Source: a virus
Reading direction: 5' to 3' (one strand)
DNA length: 27,606 nucleotides
IMG/VR virus record: IMGVR_UViG_3300042475_000733
Span: 1 to 27,606 of that record
Part shown: one piece after another, positions 23,013 to 27,606 of the stretch
Position numbering within the stretch: the first letter of the stretch is position 1
Layout: each line of letters starts with the position of its first letter
The notes under the pieces: generated by a model
Seen by the model: the letters and a program-made list of their open reading frames with translations, nothing else
Told to the model about the DNA's origin: nothing
Database searches by the model: none
Made by a program: the position numbers and the translations under genes

Positions 23013-23333
23013 ATGAAACAATCGTTTGTAATCCCATCTAGCTTACTCATTGCAGGGCAGAAGATTAGGATTCGGGTGCGTGACTTTGACGGCGAGCTTT
23101 ACGGCCAGTTCCACTTTGATAAGAAGATTATCGACATTGACGTTAAGGTTGCCGCCAACAAGAAGCTGTTCATTGAAACGATGAGGCATGAGATATTTGA
23201 AGCTTGCTTGCTGCTAAGTGGCGTTGGTTGGGGGGATGTTTACCAAGCAGAGCAGGTAGTTCGCTGCATGGATGAGCTTTGCTATCCAGCAGTAGAGCGT
23301 TTGCTAAAGGTTATTGACAAACTAAATTCCTAA
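23013..23333 (+). CDS. HExxE-containing small protein, possible metallopeptidase-like
   Basis: A 106-residue protein starting directly after the amidase stop. The N-terminal half is beta-rich (KIRIRVRDFDGELYGQFHF, then KKIIDIDVKV), followed by a helix with TMRHEIFEACLLLSG. H59-E60-x-x-E63 is like a zinc-peptidase HExxH with Glu in place of the second His. I recall phage proteins of the form L-H-E-I-I-E-A-x, so this variant may be usual for its family. A later helix contains YQAEQVVRCMDELC. The gene ends overlapping the convergent ATPase gene by 23 bases. It could be a peptidase-like protein of the late block; activity is not shown by the sequence. Confidence 0.55.
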   Translation: MKQSFVIPSSLLIAGQKIRIRVRDFDGELYGQFHFDKKIIDIDVKVAANKKLFIETMRHEIFEACLLLSGVGWGDVYQAEQVVRCMDELCYPAVERLLKVIDKLNS

Positions 23334-23886
23334 AGCTAGCCCAATCAAAGCTAAAGCCCTTGCCGTTCTCACGAATTCTGGAGATAACTGGAGCAGGTAG
23401 TAGCTCATACAGCTTATTTTTGTCGTGGTTAGTAATCATTATAGTTGGTAAGTTAGCCATATAGCGTTCATCTATGATCCGCTTCAGCTTACGCTGCCCG
23501 AACTCGCTTTTAACGCAAGCATCTAGCTCATCTATCACTAGCAGGGAAGCGGTGCAGAACTCTTCCGTCACGTTGCGTTCGCTTTTAGCGTCATTATCGC
23601 CGCTGTAAGACGATCTTAAAGCCTCTAGCATCTTGTCTGCTGTGGTGTAGATGGCTGGGCATATCTTATTTAAGCCGTAAACATACTCTGTGCGTTCTTT
23701 ATGGAGTTTCGCTAGTTCGTAGCTCATGCGTGTCTTGCCTGTCCCACAATCGCCCACAAAGACAGCTATGCCTCCCTGCTTGATTAGCTTCCTAGCATTA
23801 GTGAAATGTTCTAGCCATCCATCGCCCGTGCAGTCCTCTGCCTTCGTGCCTTTAAACCTTGCGGGAAATCCCTTTAGTGTTGCCAT
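23311..23886 (-). CDS. DnaC/IstB-like AAA+ ATPase (probable helicase loader)
   Basis: A 191-residue AAA+ ATPase with Walker A GDCGTGKT (45-52) and Walker B LLVIDELDA (115-123). A sensor 1-type ITNHD follows, and a candidate sensor or finger arginine lies in VISRIREN. The length and motif order match the ATPase core of DnaC and IstB-like helicase loaders, which place the replicative helicase on DNA. A T4 gp59-type or DnaC N-terminal helicase-binding region is short here (about 40 residues). AAGGA about 8 bases before the ATG is one of the few good ribosome-binding sites in the window. It is the last gene of the minus-strand operon and overlaps both the preceding small gene (35 bases) and the convergent HExxE gene. 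Confidence 0.8.
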   Translation of the reverse strand: MATLKGFPARFKGTKAEDCTGDGWLEHFTNARKLIKQGGIAVFVGDCGTGKTRMSYELAKLHKERTEYVYGLNKICPAIYTTADKMLEALRSSYSGDNDAKSERNVTEEFCTASLLVIDELDACVKSEFGQRKLKRIIDERYMANLPTIMITNHDKNKLYELLPAPVISRIRENGKGFSFDWASFRNLVCQ

Positions 23887-24193
23887 TTGTTTTCCTTGTC
23901 TTTTGAAATAAATTGTATGATGCGTAATTACCCACTTCAGCCTTAACCTTATCCATCCACGTAGTAGTAACGTCTGGAGTCATGGCTTTAGCTTCTTCCG
24001 TGTTAAGCATTCGCTCTAGTGCCTTACTAAACGAGATACCGTCTTGGCAAGCCAGCTTATGTATCCGCTTGAACGTCTCTGGCAGAAAGTCTATCTGCTT
24101 CCGCACCTTCTCCTTGTTGATCGGATCGGCTACCTTCCTCGGAATGAAGCGGTATTTCTTCTGGTCTATTCTCTTTTCTTCTGAAAATTTCAT
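23852..24193 (-). CDS. Ribbon-helix-helix-like small protein (113 aa)
   Basis: A 113-residue basic protein. Residues about 31-66 resemble a ribbon-helix-helix fold: a strand (KQIDFLP), helix A (ETFKRIHKLACQDG) and helix B (SFSKALERMLN), in the style of CopG/Arc-type DNA-binding proteins. The first 30 residues are charged and basic (IDQKKYRFIPRKVADPINKE). The ATG at 24193 has no ribosome-binding site and lies inside another small gene in a different frame. The 3' end overlaps the start of the ATPase gene by 35 bases. A DNA-binding or regulatory role is inferred from the fold pattern. Because the first 137 bases are shared with the overprinted gene, a later start is possible. Confidence 0.55.
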   Translation of the reverse strand: MKFSEEKRIDQKKYRFIPRKVADPINKEKVRKQIDFLPETFKRIHKLACQDGISFSKALERMLNTEEAKAMTPDVTTTWMDKVKAEVGNYASYNLFQKTRKTNGNTKGISRKV

Positions 24194-24254
24194 CGTAGTT
24201 ATTCTGATATGATTTGTGGTCGTTTACACGTGACCAGTCTCCTTTGTGGCTCAT
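24057..24254 (-). CDS. Small SHKGDWSR protein (65 aa), overprinted on the next gene
   Basis: From the ATG at 24254 the protein is 65 residues and begins MSHKGDWSRVNDHKSYQNNY, then DEIFRRKENR. I recognise the line S-H-K-G-D-x-S-R-V-x-D-x-K-x-(F/Y)-x-x-N-Y-D-x-I-F from small phage proteins of about 35-40 residues, function unknown. Here the frame stays open for a further 30 or so residues, where it overlaps the 113-residue gene in another frame, so the tail may be only a by-product of that gene. The ATG overlaps the stop of the RuvC-like gene (ATGA) and a GGGAG lies about 8 bases upstream, giving a convincing start. The frame is open 7 codons further up, but that part lies inside the resolvase gene. 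Confidence 0.7.
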   Translation of the reverse strand: MSHKGDWSRVNDHKSYQNNYDEIFRRKENRPEEIPLHSEEGSRSDQQGEGAEADRLSARDVQADT

Positions 24255-24913
24255 TCGTTTTGCTCCCTTCCCCAATTAGCAATTAAGACAGCATCAATTA
24301 CACCGTCATGCAATTTCTTACCAGTAGGTCTAAGCGTAACCCATTGCTCATCTGGCCATAGCTTCTTAGCTAGTTCCTGCTCGGTAATTTTGCTTGCTGG
24401 TATCTTAGTCTTACCCATTAGTGCCTTCTGCCACTTCCTAGCTGGGACTCCATACCAGTTTAAGTCTTTCGTTTCGAGCATACCACGGATCGAATGGAAG
24501 CTGGAAGCCATAGACAACGCCGCCCCAAGTGATTTACTGCCACAAGGTTCTTCGATGTAGTAGCTTGCCGAAGTAAAACGACCGTTTAATTTATCACGTA
24601 TCCATTGGTAAAGGGTGTAAACATCCACCTCGTTTTTACCCCCACGCTGCTTGCAAGGCATAGCTGCACTAGCAATGATACCGCCATTGTGCTGGCTAAG
24701 GATAGCAACGCCACCAGATACGCCATTGTCGATACCCACAACGCATGGTAACGGTGCGTATTCCTCTACAAGATGCCCGAACGCATCCAGCATATTGGTA
24801 GCATCGTTGATGTCGATCTCCTTAGTGACATGATTAGGGTAGTTCGCTATGGTATAGTGGATAACGCTTGCCTCATCCATTAGCTTGCCGTCTATGTAGA
24901 TCATGGTTTTCAT
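24251..24913 (-). CDS. RuvC-like Holliday junction resolvase with N-terminal extension
   Basis: A 220-residue protein whose residues 56-215 match RuvC-like nucleases. The first acidic site is D62 in VVGIDNGVSGGVAIL, the second E121/E122 in YYIEEP, and the third D203/D207 in KLHDGVIDAVLIANWG. A VPARKWQKALMG line near 156-167 is also typical of phage and mitochondrial RuvC-type enzymes. It would resolve branched DNA before packaging. The first 55 residues (MIYIDGKLMDEASVIHYTIA and onward) are an addition not found in minimal RuvC. The start overlaps the upstream membrane gene by 4 bases, so the operon is coupled. The upstream stretch AGGTGGGG may act as a ribosome-binding site. Confidence 0.8.
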   Translation of the reverse strand: MKTMIYIDGKLMDEASVIHYTIANYPNHVTKEIDINDATNMLDAFGHLVEEYAPLPCVVGIDNGVSGGVAILSQHNGGIIASAAMPCKQRGGKNEVDVYTLYQWIRDKLNGRFTSASYYIEEPCGSKSLGAALSMASSFHSIRGMLETKDLNWYGVPARKWQKALMGKTKIPASKITEQELAKKLWPDEQWVTLRPTGKKLHDGVIDAVLIANWGREQNE

Positions 24914-25176
24914 TTACGTCCCCACCTTTCGTTAGCTTCAGCGACTGCTTGTATCATCTCATGACGGCGAATCTCCATTACGATCTTTAACCAAATGAAT
25001 ACAAATCGTAAAAAGTTATGCGAAACGATTACCAAAAACAAACCAGTAGTAAAGAAGCTAATTAACTCCTGTGCCAAATAGTATTTTATAACGAGATAGG
25101 TAAATACTGCTGTTAAACCAAGCGATATAATCGTAACCCAACCAGTTAAACGCGCGTTTGATTTTAGTTCGTTCAT
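24910..25176 (-). CDS. Two-helix membrane protein (88 aa)
   Basis: An 88-residue protein with two clear hydrophobic helices: about residues 11-33 (TGWVTIISLGLTAVFTYLVI) and about 37-61 (LISFFTTGLFLVIVSHNFLR). A charged cytoplasmic-type tail follows (EIRRHEMIQAVAEANERWGR). It starts in a TAATG overlap with the zinc-ribbon gene and ends overlapping the resolvase start. It lies in the replication-type operon, so it is unlikely to be the main holin. It might anchor replication proteins at the membrane or affect the host envelope early. That is speculation; no family is recognised. Confidence 0.65.
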   Translation of the reverse strand: MNELKSNARLTGWVTIISLGLTAVFTYLVIKYYLAQELISFFTTGLFLVIVSHNFLRFVFIWLKIVMEIRRHEMIQAVAEANERWGRK

Positions 25177-25424
25177 TACCTTGAGTGTTTGGTTCTAAAG
25201 CTTGTGCAATTAGGGCAGACCATATCAACCCAGCCTAGCTTCTCCATTGTGATCTCTAATGATTCTTCTACTGCCTCCATGTCAACAGCGTTGTCATACT
25301 CTAGCTCGATTGATTCATCGCCTTGGATAGTTTCTTCCAGCCGACATTCCTGGCAGGTGATAGTAGTTTGCGGTATCACAAAGATCGGTTCTCTGTGCAG
25401 GTATCCGTGTAGGGTGATAGTCAT
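25176..25424 (-). CDS. Zinc-ribbon-type small protein (82 aa)
   Basis: An 82-residue protein with two CxxC pairs: C24-x-x-C27 (TITCQECRLEE) and C70-x-x-C73 (MVCPNCTSF), as in a zinc ribbon. The region between is acidic (GDESIELEYDNAVDMEAVEE), which is long for a ribbon loop, so two half-sites brought together by a helix are likely. Such small zinc proteins in phages can bind nucleic acid or polymerase, but no target can be named. The ATG has no ribosome-binding site (leader TATAAACC), and the next gene starts within its stop codon (TAATG). Confidence 0.65.
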   Translation of the reverse strand: MTITLHGYLHREPIFVIPQTTITCQECRLEETIQGDESIELEYDNAVDMEAVEESLEITMEKLGWVDMVCPNCTSFRTKHSR

Positions 25425-25427
25425 GGT

Positions 25428-25823
25428 TTATAGAAGGGTAAATGATAGTAAAGCTTCAGTGTGTTTAAACGCTGCTTCAATAGTTAGGTGGAGTAAACCT
25501 TTAAACCTATACCTATGATCGTGTCCATTATTATCCCAAGTTATTATATCATACTTAGATCCACAACCTAATCTAGGGATATAATAAGTTTGACCTATTT
25601 TCATCTCACCACGATACGGCTCTGGCACTTCGTGTCCATTGATGTTGATCGTCTGTGCCTTACGGCGGTATTTTACGGACTCAAACCAAGATGGTGTAAT
25701 CGAATGACAAGTTAACCAATGTGGTGAATCAGATTTATACTCCCATCTTTCCCAAGGCTTATCAGTCTCCATGGCATCCTTGGCGTATTGCATCATTAGT
25801 TCTGCGTGTATGTGTGCTTTCAT
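25428..25823 (-). CDS. Phage protein of unknown function (131 aa)
   Basis: A 131-residue protein. Lines such as DKPWERWEYKSDSPHWLTCH, then PSWFESVKYRRKAQTININGHEVPEP, recur in many phage and prophage small proteins that share the pattern K-P-W-E-x-W-E ... W-x-x-x-x-Y-R-R-K, an inner strand N-G-x-x-V-P-x-P, and a later G-x-x-Y-Y-(I/V)-P. Function unknown to me. The second half is beta-rich with a helix (TIEAAFKHTEALLSF). It overlaps the 45-residue upstream gene by ATGA and lies 3 bases from the zinc-ribbon gene, so it is part of the same operon. Confidence 0.72.
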   Translation of the reverse strand: MKAHIHAELMMQYAKDAMETDKPWERWEYKSDSPHWLTCHSITPSWFESVKYRRKAQTININGHEVPEPYRGEMKIGQTYYIPRLGCGSKYDIITWDNNGHDHRYRFKGLLHLTIEAAFKHTEALLSFTLL

Positions 25824-25957
25824 GGTTCTTGGATTTCCTCGTTGTCGATTGATTCTTGTTCGTTAAATGCGTGTGCTACGTCCATCGGATCAGGGCTATC
25901 TGGATAGCCGTATTCTGGTGGAGCTTCATATCTGCGGGTATCTTCATCTAGTGGCAT
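25820..25957 (-). CDS. Tiny acidic protein (45 aa)
   Basis: A 45-residue frame from the ATG at 25957 ends in an ATGA overlap with the next gene. The protein is acidic and Pro-rich: MPLDEDTRRYEAPPEYGYPD, then SPDPMDVAHAFNEQESIDNE and EIQEP. It fills an otherwise empty gap of about 135 bases in a dense operon and its start is only 4 bases after the upstream gene. No fold is predicted; it is probably disordered. Acidic small early proteins can inhibit host DNA-binding enzymes, but nothing here shows that. Confidence 0.5.
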   Translation of the reverse strand: MPLDEDTRRYEAPPEYGYPDSPDPMDVAHAFNEQESIDNEEIQEP

Positions 25958-25961
25958 AATT

Positions 25962-26159
25962 TTATTTGTCGAATAAGTCTTTAAATGGATTTGCTGTAGT
26001 AGAGAAGCTTGGTTTTACTTTGTATTTAACATACCCTTCATCCCAAGCTTGCTCTAATAAGCGTCTTAAACCACGGGACTTTAGCTTGATTACATATTCC
26101 TCATCTTTAGCTTGAGGGTAACGATCAATAAAAGCGTCCCATAGTTCTTGCTTGTTCAT
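25962..26159 (-). CDS. Small helical protein (65 aa)
   Basis: A 65-residue protein. It is mainly helical at the N-terminus (MNKQELWDAFIDRYPQAKDE) and in the middle (KLKSRGLRRLLEQAWDEGY), and ends in ANPFKDLFDK. The line L-L-E-Q-A-W-D-E-G-Y is found in various small phage proteins. The ATG overlaps the stop of the HTH gene by 4 bases (ATGA), so it is translationally coupled. The basic helix could bind nucleic acid. I do not recognise a family and no function is proposed. Confidence 0.65.
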   Translation of the reverse strand: MNKQELWDAFIDRYPQAKDEEYVIKLKSRGLRRLLEQAWDEGYVKYKVKPSFSTTANPFKDLFDK

Positions 26160-26347
26160 CTTAGGTAGTAGGATGCGAATGTTTTACCATTCTTTTTGAC
26201 CATGTTCTTATCCACGTTGTAGCCAGCGTTTTTGATTTCAAGAATTCTAGCAGCGAGGCGTAAGCACCCGTATTTCTTAAACGCATCAAGTGCGGTTATC
26301 CGTTTACCTTTTTCAAGGTCTTTTAGTATTTGTTGTTCTTGGCTCAT
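26156..26347 (-). CDS. Helix-turn-helix protein (63 aa)
   Basis: Starting at the ATG at 26347 the protein has 63 residues: MSQEQQILKDLEKGKRITAL, then DAFKKYGCLRLAARILEIKN, and AGYNVDKNM with a C-terminal NGKTFASYYLR. The pattern G-x-x-I-T-x-x-D-A-(x)-x-x-(Y/F)-G-x-x-R-L-(A/S)-A-R-I-x-(D/E)-I-(K/R) is a small phage helix-turn-helix known from many replication regions. The frame is open 20 codons further upstream, but that part overlaps the preceding gene and its sequence is unrelated to the family, so the shorter start is preferred. It may bind DNA as a regulator of the minus-strand operon. Confidence 0.8.
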   Translation of the reverse strand: MSQEQQILKDLEKGKRITALDAFKKYGCLRLAARILEIKNAGYNVDKNMVKKNGKTFASYYLR

Positions 26348-26373
26348 ATTTTTGTCTTTCTGTTTTGTTTGGT

Positions 26374-26667
26374 TTATTTGCGAAGCTTTGAGATATAACG
26401 AACGCACTTCATCCCTGTATCTGGATCAATGTCCATCTCGGAATTGTGCCTCCACATTTCTACGCCGTTGTCAACTTGCACCACAACGCTTTTTGTGCCT
26501 TGCATTGTTTCGCATTGCCGTTGCCATAGTAGGCGTTCTCTGTTGCGTAGTTCGATGTTCGGGCTTTCGATTTTGTAAGGCACTGTAAGGCTTTGATAGC
26601 CATTATTAGTTGCATCTTCTGGGGTTAGGACTTGGTATTTATACATATAGTAAAGTGGTGATGTCAT
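26374..26667 (-). CDS. Hypothetical protein (97 aa)
   Basis: A 97-residue protein with mixed predicted structure. It begins MTSPLYYMYKYQVLTPEDAT and contains IELRNRERLLWQRQCETMQG, then VVVQVDNGVEMWRHNSEMDI and a basic end (VRYISKLRK). There are no membrane segments. It lies 37 bases after the metallophosphoesterase and 26 bases before the HTH gene. The leader (AACCAATCTAA) has no ribosome-binding site. I do not recognise a family. It belongs to the minus-strand early-type block by position. Confidence 0.6.
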   Translation of the reverse strand: MTSPLYYMYKYQVLTPEDATNNGYQSLTVPYKIESPNIELRNRERLLWQRQCETMQGTKSVVVQVDNGVEMWRHNSEMDIDPDTGMKCVRYISKLRK

Positions 26668-26704
26668 TTAGATTGGTTAATAAATTAAAGTTAGCAAGAA
26701 TTAT

Positions 26705-27606
26705 TTACGCTGGTTGGAAGAATCTTGTCATAAGGCCATAATCTTTATGGAATTCAAAACCGCTTGCACCGCGCTGACTGCCGACAAAACCTGCGTTTGC
26801 GTGCCATGAATCCGTAGCTGCAAGAGCTTCCAAGTATTCAACGTGCAAACCAGACTGCTCATCTACAATAACAGGAGCAAACGCTTTCTTATGGTGAACG
26901 TGACCGCATTTGTGATAGCGATATTTTGTCATTCCCCACTCCTTAGCAAACTCGGTAGCAATAATCATAGCCCACTTATTAGCTGGGATTTTGTCGCCGT
27001 GCGCCCACGTTAGTAGATTGTTGCCGAACACCATCATCCTACGTGGCGATCTACCAAGCTGAACCTTTACATTTGGACATTCGGAATAGTAAGCATCAAG
27101 CACTTGTGCTAACCAGACTTCACTATGCCAACTGTGGTTTCCAGATAGCACGATGATTTCAACTTCTGGAGCAATGCTGGCAGCAATGTTCACAACGTCA
27201 CGGGATGCAGCAATGATGTATTCAACAATACGGTGGTAGCGGGTATCAACATCCAGAACGTGTCCAGATAGCTCAGTCTTATTGTTGCGGGTATCGCTGT
27301 GAAGCATATCGCCGCCGAATACTAGGACGCATTTACCTGGACGTTGCGCCCGTCTAGCTAACCCTTCAGCTACTTCAACCATACGCTTTGCAGCAATATC
27401 GCAATCGTAGTTCTCGTCTAGTGTTTCCTTCTCGTCAGCAAACATTCCAACGTGTGCATCGAAAATATCCAACTCGAAAAGAATATCTTTACTGTCGGTC
27501 TTGCGTTCGGTTCGCTTAGGAACTTTACCCTTGCCGCGAGCTTTATCACATAGCCCATCAACAATGTCAGATAGCTGCTGTGCTTGTGGTTCTAGCCGTC
27601 TCCATT
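26705..27606 (-). CDS. Metallophosphoesterase (partial, 5' end outside the window)
   Basis: An open frame runs from the right window edge to 26705, giving 299 visible residues. A TTG at 27470-27472 could look like a start, but the frame continues upstream without a stop, so the true start is probably outside. The calcineurin-type motifs are in order: DAH at 49-51 (the D-x-H motif), GGD at 97-99, GNH at 155-157, AHGD at 201-204 and GHVH at 234-237. These bind two metal ions and cleave phosphodiester or phosphomonoester bonds. In phages such enzymes occur near replication genes and may act as exonucleases or nucleotide phosphatases. The substrate cannot be told from the sequence. Confidence 0.82.
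   Translation of the reverse strand, partial: WRRLEPQAQQLSDIVDGLCDKARGKGKVPKRTERKTDSKDILFELDIFDAHVGMFADEKETLDENYDCDIAAKRMVEVAEGLARRAQRPGKCVLVFGGDMLHSDTRNNKTELSGHVLDVDTRYHRIVEYIIAASRDVVNIAASIAPEVEIIVLSGNHSWHSEVWLAQVLDAYYSECPNVKVQLGRSPRRMMVFGNNLLTWAHGDKIPANKWAMIIATEFAKEWGMTKYRYHKCGHVHHKKAFAPVIVDEQSGLHVEYLEALAATDSWHANAGFVGSQRGASGFEFHKDYGLMTRFFQPA

Noticed and set aside
26348-26407. Longer start for the HTH gene
   Set aside because: The extra 20 residues overlap the end of the preceding gene and do not resemble the HTH family; the ATG at 26347 gives the expected length.
27470-27472. TTG as the start of the metallophosphoesterase
   Set aside because: The frame stays open to the window edge and the D-x-H motif begins only five residues later, so a complete enzyme should start further upstream.
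1-27606. tRNA genes, CRISPR arrays, insertion sequences, integrase or attachment sites
   Set aside because: No cloverleaf with a T-arm consensus, no spaced direct repeats, no transposase or integrase motifs were found by reading both strands. A computed scan could still reveal a divergent element.

Overview
This window is most of the genome of a tailed double-stranded DNA phage, probably a short-tailed podovirus-like phage. It carries both terminase subunits, a P22/T7-style portal, a scaffold, an SU10-type HK97-fold capsid protein, a tail adaptor, a gp10-like tail hub and three large ejection-type proteins. No tape-measure, sheath or tail-tube gene is visible. An N-acetylmuramoyl-L-alanine amidase, a small holin and a probable spanin pair with a lipoprotein point to a Gram-negative host. 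Most start codons lack a Shine-Dalgarno sequence and follow short A/T-rich leaders or overlap the upstream stop, so the host may not depend strongly on Shine-Dalgarno initiation. The host group cannot be fixed from this sequence. No integrase, repressor, tRNA, CRISPR array or insertion sequence was found, so the lifestyle is open.

Plus strand, 1-23333, structure and lysis. 1-414: the end of a coiled-coil protein, a small unknown gene and a possible sigma70-like promoter. 415-4423: a small structural-type protein, the 840-residue tail hub, a fibre-like protein and a small membrane protein. 4423-10082: three ejection/internal-virion-type proteins of increasing size. 10123-16427: small terminase, a sigma region 4-only protein, large terminase, a small protein, portal, an unknown 200-residue protein, three tiny lysine-rich proteins and a 66-residue protein. 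A strong intrinsic terminator follows (16492-16531). 16639-19161: scaffold, major capsid protein and a decoration-type protein, closed by a second hairpin terminator (19171-19213). 19224-21769: a small protein, the head-tail adaptor, a mosaic receptor-binding-type protein and a small accessory protein. 21788-23012: the lysis cassette. 23013-23333: an HExxE protein.

Minus strand, 27606-23311, replication and early-type genes. Read in their own direction these are a metallophosphoesterase (cut by the window edge), several small unknowns, an HTH protein, a zinc-ribbon protein, a two-helix membrane protein, a RuvC-like resolvase, two overprinted small genes (one ribbon-helix-helix-like) and a DnaC/IstB-like ATPase. 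Many are coupled by ATGA or TAATG overlaps, as in one operon. The two blocks converge and overlap tail-to-tail at 23311-23333.

The observations most worth following are the sigma region 4-only protein lodged between the terminase subunits with codon use unlike its neighbours, the terminator-bounded capsid cassette, the lysine-rich micro-gene cluster, the overprinted gene pair at 24057-24254, and the general lack of ribosome-binding sites.
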